In this document: piece after piece, positions 25,201-36,143 of the stretch
Layout: the number at the start of each line of letters is the position of its first letter
Numbering within the stretch: position 1 is the stretch's first letter
Assembly: GCA_964016875.1 (NCBI GenBank)
Contig: OZ024737.1
Span: 33,109,683 to 33,173,682 of the forward strand
DNA: 64,000 bases
From: Fallopia convolvulus
Taxonomy: Eukaryota > Streptophyta > Magnoliopsida > Caryophyllales > Polygonaceae
Reading direction: 5' to 3'
The notes under the pieces: model-generated
Database searches by the model: none
What the model saw: only the letters and a program-made list of their open reading frames with translations
Told to the model about the DNA's origin: nothing
Made by a program: the position numbers and the translations under genes

Positions 25201-25917
25201 TGATGTGTACCTGCCCTAGCCCTAGGGTCCCGAGACCGTGGCGACCCCCTTGGGCTAATCCGCGGCTCCGTAGGACTCGTGCCAAGTCCCGTGATCCGCC
25301 TCACCAACGGCACCACGGCCCCGAACGCTTGAGTCGTGCCAGCGCCGGGCCAACCCGGCGTCGCGACTTGAGGTTCTTGCCTCGTCCTGGCGCGCCGACG
25401 CCCTTGTCGCGTCACACCAGCCCTTGTCACGACCTTGTCGCGACACTCGCGACTAGGCCACCGTGACCACTATCCGTTTTTACCATATTTAGTATTATTT
25501 CCTTTCCGAACCTTTCTATTTATGTCATTTCTATTATTGTTTTGATTTATGGGCTTGGGCCTAACGTTGGGCCACTTGCATGTGTAACCCTAGTTAGCCC
25601 CCACGCCTCTTTAGGGTTTTCAAGGAGCTCCTCTATAAATAGGAGCCTCCTCTATTGTTTTCTTTACGCTTTGATTAATATACCGAATTGCTGTCGAGAT
25701 TACTCCAGAAGTATTTACTAAAGGCGTCAACCAATTTCTCTTCTCATCCCATATTCATCAGTTCTCCCTCAAAAGAGAGCACCTTCTCATCCTTTCAATT
25801 CTCTTCTCATCCAAATCTAGTCGATTTCGACTCAAAACCTATCCAACACGCAAGAGGAGACCATTTACGAGTCCAAAGATCGATCCTTTCATGAATCTCT
25901 CAACGGGGTTCACATCA
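25201..25917 (+). repeat. 5' LTR of outer element
   Basis: 717 bases, TG to CA, near-identical to 38362-39091. The promoter-like string ctataaataggagcc at about 25633-25647 probably drives transcription in the LTR. Confidence 0.93.
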
Positions 25918-25919
25918 AC

Positions 25920-25932
25920 TGGCATCAGAGCC
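25920..25932 (+). other. Primer-binding site, initiator Met tRNA type
   Basis: TGGCATCAGAGCC lies two bases after the 5' LTR. It differs by one base from the usual plant TGGTATCAGAGCC complementary to the 3' end of tRNA-iMet. Confidence 0.8.
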
Positions 25933-26836
25933 TCGGATTGCGTAAGTCTTTCTCTCGCTTTTACTCGTTTTTTGCACGATTTTTTTTTCTCCACCATTTC
26001 ATTAGCTTCCGCCATATCTACCATCATTCACCTAGTTTCCATTGTTATTTGCTTCGAAAAAAATCAGAAAAATCCACAAAAATTGCCAAAACCCGCCGAT
26101 TTGCACATTAAGTTGGTTCATTGAATCGAGTTTTCGAATTTGCTTGCATCTTAACTTGCTTTGTTCGAACTGATTTGTTTGTGTGTGTCGTGTGAATTGG
26201 TTGCTTGGTGCGAGATTTGGTCAGATTTGGCCTTATCTCAAATCTTCTTAGTTGTTGCAAGTATCTTGGGAAATATATCCCATATCTTTGTTAGTTGCCG
26301 AAATTAAAAAAAAAATATTGGATAAGTAAAGCCAAAATAAGGCAATCTTATCCTATTAAATTAAAAAAAAAGATTTTGTGGGGACACACAAGCCAAAATA
26401 AGGCAAGTGTTCCCATATTTGAAAAGATCTCATTCAGCCCCCTTATCTCCATATCTTTCCATATCTTCTCATTTATCTTATAATATCTTGCATATCTTTC
26501 TTGTTTGGAAAATCTTACTTGATTGATATTGTTTGATTGACACAATCTCGCCTCCTTCCATAAGGTCGAGATCTTCTATTCTCTTCTTTCCTCTCTCGTG
26601 CCAAGGCTTCCCTAAAGCCGACGCCACATCATCTCTTCTTCTTACTTGCTTGTTGTGCTTGCTTGTTCATACTCTCTTTGTTCCATAATTGTGCAACGTC
26701 GAGATCCTAGCCTCCCATACCCTTCGAGTACTTTTCGTGCAAACTAAGAGTACTTGCGTGATGAGTCTTACAAAGTCTCGACGTTTTTGTTTGCTTTGTT
26801 GATTGTTGGACTTGTTACTCTTCTCTGTCCTCTGTT

Positions 26837-27361
26837 ATGCCAGGCATTCACCGGCGACGCTTTGCCGGGTCTGACGACCCCGGAGCGTTTTTGACTTGGG
26901 CCAAGCACATGGCCAAGTACTTCAACCAACGAGACTACAACAAATTTGAGCGATTCGACATCGCCATTAGTTGCTTCACTAGCTACGCTCGGGATTGGTT
27001 TGATCGTTTGGAAGATGAACGGTGGTCTAGGAAGCGACGCCCAATTGAGACATGGGCCCATCTTATGGTCCACATGGCTCGACATTTTGCCCCTAATGTC
27101 GACGAACAATCATTCTCCAAGCATATCGTAGATCTCACCAAGGGCCGTGTGACATTGACACCATTTCATGTAGTGACGCCGCGGCAGCCCATTCCTACCG
27201 CGTCCACTGGCGTGCCGGTTGCGTCACCCTTACCCGTAGTCGAGGCCATTAGCGCGCCTGCTAAGCATGTTAAAATGGCTTCCGAGCCAGCCGTACCTCT
27301 TGCTCCTCCCATGGCCGAAGCACAAGTGCTCCTTCTCGAGGTTAGCAAAGAGGACGCGCCC
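26837..27361 (+). pseudogene. Gag-like protein of outer element, part 1 (interrupted by the nested element)
   Basis: The open frame starts MPGIHRRRFAGSDDPGAF and continues with the capsid-like retrotransposon gag pattern (FLTWAKHMAKYF, FERFDIAISCF, YARDWFDRL, WAHLMVHMARHFAP). After about 160 residues it becomes proline/alanine-rich and reaches the nested LTR at 27362, where a stop is read at once. The codon phase continues exactly at 37659 on the other side of the insertion. No zinc knuckle or protease follows. It is gag by pattern; no specific family was assigned. Confidence 0.75.
27357..27361. repeat. Target-site duplication CGCCC, left copy
   Basis: Repeated at 37654-37658, immediately right of the inner element. 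Confidence 0.9.
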
Positions 27362-28871
27362 TGATGTTCGCATTTTTAGTGTAGTTTTTGATAGGTTTTC
27401 TTTGCTTATTAGGTTTAGTTTTGTTTAGTTTAGGTTTAGTTTTGAGTATTTTTAGTTAGTTTTGCATATTTCTGCGAAAAGAGTGGAATCTACGCTATTT
27501 TGTGTATTTTGCAGATTTTAGTGAGAAAAGGAGCTAAATGGAGCTAAATTTGGAGCATTGCAGCAAGAGACGGAGGATTGCAAGATTGAAGAAGTCGAAG
27601 CTCGAGAGTACAAGAGGAGGTGTTGAAGAAAACAAACCCCAGGTTCGTTAACGAGGCTGTGAAGGGTCGTTAACGAGGCCACGAAGAGAAAGATTTCGAG
27701 TATTATTTTTATTATTCACCGATCCTGAGCGGGAATTTATTTCCGTATCGGTTGAGTATCTTTTTAGAATCTTTATGGGTTATAAGAATATGTATTTTAG
27801 GGTTTAATATCTTTCTAGATTTTATTTCTATCTTTTAGAGATTGTTACTATCTTTTTAGGAAAGTTTTTTATCTTTTAGCCTTTTTAGTTTTTTTTGGAT
27901 TTTCTAGTATCAATACCCTTCTATCTAGCATAGAGGGGGGAGTCGAATTTTAGAGCTAGTTTTTGGAGAAGATTTGGAGGAAGGCGGAAGGAGAGAGAAC
28001 CGGATCGGAAGTCGGTGACGAGGTTCGGTGACGACGGTTTCCGAGGTTCGTTGATCGAGTTTTGTGGTTTGGTGAATGTTTTGTTTAGTTTTCTTCTGAA
28101 TCTCTGTAAGACGATATTTTTTGTTGGTAATTTAAGTTTGAGTTTTGTTTCAATGTTTGTTTTTATTGAGGTTTTTAGTTTCTTAATCATGAGTAGTGAG
28201 TAGTCTATTTTTCTAGGGTCGGGGTTAAGCCCGGCATAGTTGAGCATATTTGATGAGTAAGATTGTGTGTTGAATGCCTTTTATCTTTATTGAGATTGTT
28301 TGTTGTGCTTAATACCGAAACGGGAGTTGAGGTAATTTGAGTTTTAACTTGATTGAAAAAGAAAGTTAGTAACTTGAAGGTTGATATTGTTTGAAAACGA
28401 AAGTTTCAAGCTTTAGATCCAAAACAAGCAATAGAGTGAGTTAGTTTATGAAAGTAGATTAATTTACTTGTTAAGTCAATGAAAGTTGATGACTCTATAT
28501 GTTTAAAGGCATGATCTTATCTTCTTACGAATTCTTATGCTTGGCTATGTTGTGGTGTCCCTTATCCTAGATTTTTGTTTTAATTGAATTATTTCTGGTA
28601 AATCTTCGTTGCTGAGTACTTGCCTCGGTACCGAGTATTAATTGGAATTTAATTAGGTCCTTAGTTGATATTTTGGTGTTCGGTGGTTCGGTAACGATCC
28701 TGACAAGGTCGTTAACGAGGCATTTCGTGAGTGATTGTGTTTGATTTTATTTGATTTTCATTAGATTGATAGACAAACAACCTTGCTTCCTGTGGAACGA
28801 TCCTGACTCCACTGTACTCAGCGGGGTCTTGACTTACAAATTTATTTGTTGGCCGAGAAACCCTATCAGCA
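27362..28871 (+). repeat. 5' LTR of inner Athila-like element
   Basis: Begins TGATGTTCGC and ends CCTATCAGCA. It matches 36144-37653 over its full length with about 20 differences and no visible indel. It holds two exact TCGTTAACGA copies at 27645 and 27667 and one at 28709. Confidence 0.93.
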
Positions 28872-28874
28872 AAT

Positions 28875-28892
28875 TGGCGCCGTTGTCGGGGA
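28875..28892 (+). other. Primer-binding site of inner element
   Basis: TGGCGCCGTTGTCGGGGA lies three bases after the LTR. This is the form usual in Athila/Tat-lineage plant elements and differs from the initiator-Met type of the outer element. Confidence 0.85.
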
Positions 28893-28970
28893 AGCAACGA
28901 GTTGTTAGTTTATCTTTGGGATCGGGAATAGCCCGACCCCGTTTTTGTTTTTAATTTTTGTTTTCTTTGT

Positions 28971-31664
28971 TTGTTTTCTCAATGTATGCCGGTAGGACGA
29001 AGAAGGCTTCAGTTTGATAGCTCCAGTTATTACTCAGAACCCGAACGTTCCCTGCACCGACGACGACTCCGAGAAAACCGAGCCATGGCCACAGCTAAAG
29101 AGATGGCTCGAGAGTTAGAGATCCTCCGGACCCAGATGGAGGCACTGAAAGCCGAGAAGGACGGCGCAGACGCAGACAAGGCTCGACTGCAAGAAGAGCT
29201 AAACGCTTATCCAAGGAATGCCAAGCAATACATGCATCCGGAACTGAGGGTGCCAGAATCTCCTATTGTGCTTCCTGCGATAGAGAAACCTTTTGAGATC
29301 AAGTCTCAATTTATATCCTTAATCAAACGGGCTCAGTTTGAAGGGAAACCTGCTGAGTGCCCTATGGAGCATATTAGAAATTTTCTTGATTTATGTGACA
29401 CCATAGCTGCTGAAGGTGTCTCGCTAGAATATGTTCTGTTAAAAGCTTTTCGATGGTCACTTACTGGAAAGGCCCTGAACTGGTTAGAGAGCCTACCTTC
29501 TAAGTCTATCAGGACTTGGAAAGCTTTGTATGATCAATTTCTTACAAAGTTTTTCCCTCCTGCTAAGACAACGGAGTTAAGGAAACGCATCACCTCTTAT
29601 CACCAGTTGCCTAATGAAACATTTGTTGAAACATGGGAAAGATTTAAAGAGATGCTTAGACAATGCCCTACTCATGGGCAACCTTTATATGTATTGCAAG
29701 AAATCTTTTTCCAGGGTATCAACGCGGAGACCAAGAACCGCATCAACACGCATACTGCGTGCGGTTTTATAGAGATGAACCCGACAGAGGCATGGGAACT
29801 GTTGGACAAGCTGGCGAATTACGATGCTATGTACGGAACCCAGTAGGCTCCACAAACTCAAAAACGTCTCTATGTGCCCAACCGAGATGAAGTTGACCCC
29901 GATGTTAAAAATCAATTCTTACAAGATGAGGTCAACCGTTTGAGGAAACAGGTAAGTTTTCTGAAATCCTCTCAATCATGTCAAGAATGTGGTTCTTCTG
30001 CGCATAGTACTTCTGCTTGCACTAACATTGAGCAGGTTAGAACCGCTGAGACAATAGCTGAGATGAATTACATGAGAGGACCCTACAGGAACCAGCCTAA
30101 TTATAATGACAGGTCAAGCAACTATCCACCATGGGGCAATCAGAATACAAATCACAATTACGCAGGGCCCCCACAAGATAGACGACCTGCACCATATCGA
30201 CCTCCAGGCCATCAGGAGACGCCATCATGGGTTCAGGAGATTAAAAAGAGCATCAACGGAGTGAACAACAATGTTGATGACGTCCAAGCCAAGCTGAACC
30301 GATTGGATAAAAGATGGGGAGAGTTCGATATTTGGAAGAGGAGCGTTGATTCCCAACTAGGAGACCTTGCCGCACGGATTCCAAGACCACAAGGGCAACT
30401 CCCGGGCCGCCCCGAGGAGAACCCTAGAGGCCAAATAGCAGCGGTACACCTCAGAAGCGGGAAGACACTACCGGAGAGAGTTCAAGCTGAAGAGAAGGAG
30501 GAAAAGGACCTCGCAAAATAGCTCGTTAACGAGCCAGTGAGAGCTAGTACCGAGCCTACAAGCCAGGATGACGAGGTTCCAAGGATCCCTGACGACCCTA
30601 CCACATGTAAGTTCTCTAAACCGAGCCTTCCTCTCTATTCCAGGGTAGTTAACGACCCTATCAGGGTCAGTAACGACCCGCCGAGGACACAAAACGACCC
30701 CAGTGTCAACCCGGTACTCTCACCTCTCGAGCCTAACTTGGTTCCGAGAATGGTGAAAACTCTTCCATTTCCAACTAAGAAATCTATAGACTCTACTGAG
30801 AGTAAGTTCAAGCGTTTCGTTAAAATTCTTCAGGGCATTAATATTTCCATCCCATTCGCTGAGGCCCTAAGCGAAATGCCGGCTTACACAAAATTTTTGA
30901 AAGATATTCTTAGCAGGAAAAGATCTATTACAGAGCTGCAGGACGAGGTCAGATCCATAGCTCTTCCAGAAAAGCTTGGAGATCCCGGGAGGTTTGCAAT
31001 CACAATCGGCATAGGCAACCACAAGTTCAAGGCTTTATGCGATCTTGGTGCTAGTGCTAGTCTTGTTCCGCTCTCAATATGGTCTAAAGCAAATATGGGA
31101 CCACTAGAACCAGTAGACATGAATCTGTACATGGCAGATGGGTCAAGTGTCAAGGCCACAGGAGTAGTGGACGATTATCCTATCCAAGTCGGGAAATTCT
31201 TTATACCGAATGATTTTATTGTCCTTGATATGCCTGAAGACCCTCATGTCCCCATAATTCTCGGGCGACCATTCTTAGCCACAGCAGGAGCAAGAGTTGA
31301 TGTGCGAAAGGGACTCCTCACTTTTGATATAGGGGAGGAACGGGTGGAATTCAATTTAGATCAAAAAGCCAACGACCTAATTGGAGTGGCACAACTAGAG
31401 TTGACTCAACCCGAACTCGACACCACAGTCCCTACCGAGCCACATCTGCCGATCACTGATTCTCACGTGCACAAAAGCCCTAATACAGAGGTTACAGAAA
31501 AGTCCAAACCACCTTGGCTTTCGGACTACACCAATAACCCAGGGATATCGAGCTTGCTGATAGAAGAAAAAGGCCCTAATTTAGCAATTCAAGTGCACAG
31601 AGGCAGTAAGGTTTCAAGCAGGGTATTTCTAGACCCAAACATAGCCATACATGAACCACCATGA
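28971..31664 (+). pseudogene. Gag-protease reading frame of inner element, with two in-frame TAG codons
   Basis: One frame runs from 28971 to 31664 and is broken only by TAG at 29844-29846 and TAG at 30519-30521. The N-terminal 40 residues are arginine-rich, followed by a coiled-coil-like stretch (MARELEILRTQMEALKAEK) and the gag capsid domain (FISLIKRAQFEGKP, KALNWLESLP, FLTKFFPPAKTTELR, FVETWERFKEML). A CxxCGxxxHxxxxC-like zinc knuckle (CQECGSSAHSTSAC) lies after the first TAG. The retropepsin-like protease at about 31010-31320 has DLGASASLVP and IILGRPFLATAG. Nothing resembling reverse transcriptase follows. The stops may be decay or translational read-through points. Confidence 0.85.
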
Positions 31665-32889
31665 GACTAGCAAGAGAGCTCGTCGGGCTAACGACGTTAA
31701 ACATAGCGCTTACGGGAGGCAACCCGCTTTTTAGAATAGGTTTATTTTATTTTCTTTTTATTCTTCTTTTTCTTTTTAGATTATTTCGTAGCTCTCTTTT
31801 ATTTTTAGTTTTAGTTTTAAAAAGGATAGAAATAAGATCATTTGAGCTAACAAAGATTTCAGGAAAAAAGGGGTCGAAAAATCACTCAAAAAGGCCACGA
31901 CGGCTCGTTAACGACCCTGGAAAGGTCGTTAACGACCCGATTCGGACGACCCGATTCGTCACAATACGGGGCAGGTAAGTAATTCTAACCTAGTTAACTT
32001 CTTTAACCCTAGCCGCCACCCCTTCTACCCTTACCCTTCCTATATAAACCCTTCTACCCCTCCCAAAATTCTATCACAACCCCTTCAAAATTCACTCTCA
32101 AACCCAAAACTCTCTCAATCCCTTTCCCTTCTCTCCTACCGAGTCGGAATTCCCACGCTAACGACCACCGGAGATGCCATCATTACCGGAGTTCGGAGGC
32201 CACACACCGTCGACGACGAGCTCGTTAACTACCCCTATTCCGACCCTTGTTCTTTAAATTCTCGGTTCTCCGGTATGATTTCTAAACCCTTGCTTGAAAT
32301 TGCATGATTGATTATCTATAGGGTTAAATTTCATATCTTGAATCATGATTTTTAAAGGAGATCGATGAACATGCTTAAATTCCGTTCCAAAAAATTCTTG
32401 ATTGTGCTTAGTTGTCCATGTGTTAGGAAAGATTATTCATGTTAGATTAGCTATTGTAACCCTTTAGTTAGGAAAGCATGAATTTTTCTTGTTCTAGATC
32501 TAAAAAAGTTCGAACTTTGCATGTCAAAATTCCGAGTAATTCTTAGCATGTTCGGGATGGGTGATTGAGTAAGTATGGGGTGCTTTTACCCTAAGGGGGA
32601 CTTGTGGAGAATAATAGAAGATTGCATGCTTGATTTGTACTGATTAGAGGTAGAATTAATTTCGGAACATACTGGTTTTGCTCTCGGCAACTCGTTAACG
32701 ACCCACCCAGGGTCGTTAACGACCCTGCACTTCATCAATGATCGATCCGAGGCCAGACTCGTGAACAACCCAATTGGGTAGTTTATGAATAAATCCAAGG
32801 TTAATTTTGAGACCAAGTATGGGGTCTCGTACCTATTATTTTCTTTGAATGGATCTTATCTTGGAAATTTTTGATTATTTTGTAGATCC
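31665..32889 (+). promoter_or_regulatory. Putative internal promoter and leader with intron for the 3' gene of inner element
   Basis: This 1.2-kb noncoding stretch contains a good TATA box (tatataaa at about 32041-32048), then a C/A-rich, leader-like stretch. There is a donor (ccg/gtatga at 32273) and an acceptor (ttttgtag ending at 32885) four bases before the ATG at 32890. It is inferred that the 3' gene may have its own spliced transcript. Four exact TCGTTAACGA palindromes (31905, 31926, 32692, 32713) and two copies of the purine tract word aagtatggggt (32571, 32815) also lie here. Confidence 0.4.
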
Positions 32890-34500
32890 ATGGCTAGTTC
32901 AAGCAGACCCGCTACCCGAGCCCAGAAGAAGAGGAGGAACCACAGGTCTCCATCTCCACCCCGTGTGGACGATGTGATTTTGAGCAGTCAAAGCCAAGTA
33001 CGGCGCTACCGAGATTTTTTGGAGAAGGACCATTACACCCGATGGTTCTCGAAGTCTAGCGCCGTCTCTACGGGCATCTACACGGATGTCAAGGACGCCT
33101 TCATCATCCTTGGGGCCGCACACTTATTGAAGCAAGAGAGCTTGCCGCATTATCCGGCCCTCACATCCGAGTTCTTGGCCACCTTGGAGACCAATTTCTC
33201 GTCGAAGATCTCGGCGGGACGCATTCGGTTCCGGCTCGGTAACGAGGACCGTGACTTCACCATGGCGGAGTTCAATGCAATCTTGGAGCTCCCAAACCCG
33301 ACAAGGGACTATAGCTTGAAGGACTACCGAGTGACCCGCACTTGGAGCTACATCACCGGAGAGGTTCAATCCTCTACCGCGGCGCTATCCGGGGCAAACA
33401 TCGTCAACCCCATCTTCCGGATTATCTTGAGAGTCCTCGCCGCAACATTTTGGCCGAAGAAAGAGTTGAACCGGCCTACAAGAACGGAAGTCGCTTGCTT
33501 CCGCACCATCCTCTTCGAGGAGCCCGGCCCCTTGAATTTGGGGTACGAATGGCTCTACTATGTCGAGAAGTCCACCAAGTCAAAGGAGGTATGGTGTGGC
33601 AATTTGGTTAGCCTCTTGGCTAAGAATCTTGGAGTGGATCTCACCCGCTACACACCGTCCCACGCCCAACTCCTCAACAAAAACTATTGGTATAGTGCCG
33701 GGATTTTCGTGCAAGCCGAGGGAGGCTACAAGGTGAAGGTTCGAGATCAACTAGTCATACCTTCCCTCGACATGTACGAGCTACTCTATGTACCGAATTG
33801 GTACGAAGTGTGGACAGGCCAACCTTACCCATTGGAGCCAAAACCGGAGGATGAGCTCTCGCTTAGGCCATGTCACACCCGGTTTGAGCGGGACGACGTG
33901 GATGAATATGAAGAAGAAGATGAGCAAGAGGATACCGAGGTAGTAGGCAATGACACCGAGGAAGCCGACACCGAGGGCGGCACTGAGGAGCTCAACTTTG
34001 AAGAAGAAGACATGGAGACGGAGGAATTAGGAGGCCACATCTTCGTCGACGAGCCAACCAGGGTCGTTAACGACCATTTCCAGCCACCACCCAACACTGT
34101 TAACGAGGCAACCAGCTTCGTTAACGAGGTGCCGCAAGCTCTTGTCGACCCTCCACCAGCTCCTGTCGACCCTCATGCATATGGCTTAATGCCTTACAAC
34201 CCGGTGATGTATCAAGACCATTTCCAGCCTCACTACCCACCGCCTCCTCAGCCCGAGTACGCAGGATCGAGCATACCACCACCATGGGCCGAGGATCTTT
34301 CTGCACGGATGCAGCAGCTTCACCTCCAGACCGATCACATTCATCGGAGGATGGATAGATGGGAAACCGTCTATTCCGCTCGCATGTCGAGGGAAGATGA
34401 GAGGCAACGTCAGAGAGAGGCGGAGGATGCTGAGCGTTGGAGGACGATGTACGACTTCATGGGGAACTTTGAGCACTATTTTCCTCCACCAAACCGTTGA
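32890..34500 (+). CDS. Athila ORF1-like protein at the env position of the inner element
   Basis: A single open frame of 536 residues begins MASSSRPATRAQKKRRNHRS, a basic, nuclear-signal-like N terminus. The middle (about residues 60-310) resembles the Athila ORF-1/plant transposon family: FTMAEFNAILELPNPTRDY, NIVNPIFRIILRVLAATF, GYEWLYYVEKS and YWYSAGIFVQAEGG. An acidic run (about residues 337-385, mostly E and D) and a proline-rich stretch follow, then a basic, arginine- and glutamate-rich end. Function is unknown in the family; no clear signal peptide or membrane span is visible, so an envelope role is doubtful for this copy. The palindrome TCGTTAACGA lies twice in the coding sequence (34064, 34118) and is translated as VVNDH and FVNEV. 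Confidence 0.75.
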   Translation: MASSSRPATRAQKKRRNHRSPSPPRVDDVILSSQSQVRRYRDFLEKDHYTRWFSKSSAVSTGIYTDVKDAFIILGAAHLLKQESLPHYPALTSEFLATLETNFSSKISAGRIRFRLGNEDRDFTMAEFNAILELPNPTRDYSLKDYRVTRTWSYITGEVQSSTAALSGANIVNPIFRIILRVLAATFWPKKELNRPTRTEVACFRTILFEEPGPLNLGYEWLYYVEKSTKSKEVWCGNLVSLLAKNLGVDLTRYTPSHAQLLNKNYWYSAGIFVQAEGGYKVKVRDQLVIPSLDMYELLYVPNWYEVWTGQPYPLEPKPEDELSLRPCHTRFERDDVDEYEEEDEQEDTEVVGNDTEEADTEGGTEELNFEEEDMETEELGGHIFVDEPTRVVNDHFQPPPNTVNEATSFVNEVPQALVDPPPAPVDPHAYGLMPYNPVMYQDHFQPHYPPPPQPEYAGSSIPPPWAEDLSARMQQLHLQTDHIHRRMDRWETVYSARMSREDERQRQREAEDAERWRTMYDFMGNFEHYFPPPNR

Positions 34501-36143
34501 TCAAGCTCAAGATGAAGTTTCCTTTCCTTGTTTCCACTTTTGTAAGTTTTATGTTCTTCTTTTTCTTTTTAATCTTTTGTTTTGTTTTCTATTTCTTTTT
34601 CCTCTTCTTCTTATTTTCCTTACAGTGGGGACACTGTAATTTTAAGTATGGGGTGGGGAGAAAGTAGAAAAATTATGTCCTAGATGTTTTCTATGTAGTT
34701 GTTATTTCTTAAAAGAAAAAAAAATCGAAAAAAAAAAATATTGATTGAAAAATTTAAAATTTCAAAAAAAGAGTTTAGAATTGATAGATATCCCTTCTTA
34801 AAAGTTCTATGATAGCAATCACTAGCTTAATCATATAATTCCTTGCAAATATGTCTTTGAAAGTATAGCCGGATTCTTAAAATTGAAATTATTGTTTTTA
34901 GAAGAGAATAGCATTAGATGAAATTGAGCACATATACTTTATAGCATAAATGATGCAATCCAACAAAAACTACCTTGTGAGAAATTTTTGGCCTTATAGG
35001 GAGAACATTTATAAATCCCTCTTCTTTTTTGTGTGATTTACTCTCTTTATGCATATTATCTCTTGAAATTGTGATGGTTATCTATTTCTTGAGACCCTTA
35101 TAAGATTTTTAGTTCATTACTTGTGAAAATCATATGATGGAGAACTTATTTTTATGAGCCCTATTATCCCCTATCTACCTTTACATCATTCCTTCTTTTG
35201 ATAACCAATTTTGGCCTGAAACCTTCTATTTTTAGCTCCACAAAAATTATTCCCTAGCCGAGATAAGTTTGACCCTATCCGGGAATTAGGGAAGGGTAGA
35301 TTGGAAGTCTCTTGTTATTACATGTAAGAAAGGTCTCTTAATAAAAAGATGCACAAAATAAAGTTTTAAAGGAAAGAAATGTATACGGTTGATCGTTAAC
35401 GACCCGGATGTGGGTTCGTTAACGAGGCAGCGAGAAAAAAGAAAAAAAAAGAAAAAAAAAAGAAAAAAAAAAGAAGAGAAAAGAAAGAGAGGAAAAGTTG
35501 AAGTGCATTTGTGTTTAAAGATAATATCAAGAGATTCTTTTATTTTGATTATGAGACTTTCTAGGATCATAAAGGGTGAGTGAAAATGAGTGTGCATAAA
35601 GAAGAGTGAGTTTGGTTATCTTATATGAACTTTTTGGTGAAGTGTGAGATTTTAGGAGTCTTTGATTCCCGGATATTATTAGCACCACATTGCCAAAATA
35701 TTTTCCACGCCTTATTGTTATTACCAAGCCCCATTACAACCCGGACGAATGGAAACTTCTTTGAAGTTTTTCATTGAGCCTAAGTTCTCTTGATGATTCT
35801 TTGCTTGTTTTGACAAATCTTGGGTGGAGAGTATTGGTGATATAAGTTCCAATTTCTATGAGTTTTTGTATATAGGATGAGTTGAGAGATTGAAATTATA
35901 AGCCCAAACACTTGAGAGTTGAGTGAAACACATTATATCCCTTGAGAGGTTGGATTGTATTATTTTATGTCTATTTGAGTGCATATATGTGTGAGGATGT
36001 TAATAGTCTTTTGCTATAATTTTCTTATGTGTAGATGTTGCTTTTTAGAAGATGGCTATGTCTTGATGAGCATGATTTGTTTTGGTTTTGGTTAGTATCT
36101 TGTTTATTGCTTGAGGACAAGCAAGTCTAAGTATGGGGTATTT
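34501..36143 (+). other. 3' noncoding region of inner element
   Basis: It contains T-rich and A-rich runs (34555-34620, 34708-34765, 35435-35495), a paired TCGTTAACGA (35393 and 35416), the word aagtatggggt at 34644 and the purine-rich tract at 36129-36143 next to the 3' LTR. No protein is recognised. Confidence 0.7.

Noticed and set aside
24768..25466. 232-codon plus-strand frame across the LINE and outer LTR border
   Set aside because: It crosses the LINE/LTR junction at 25200/25201 and is antisense to the LINE; no domain.
27354..27364. Target duplication read as ACACG or a longer GACGCGCCC form for the inner element
   Set aside because: Only LTR ends at CAGCA/CAACA with CGCCC on both sides give equal 1,510-base LTRs and a perfect 5-bp duplication.
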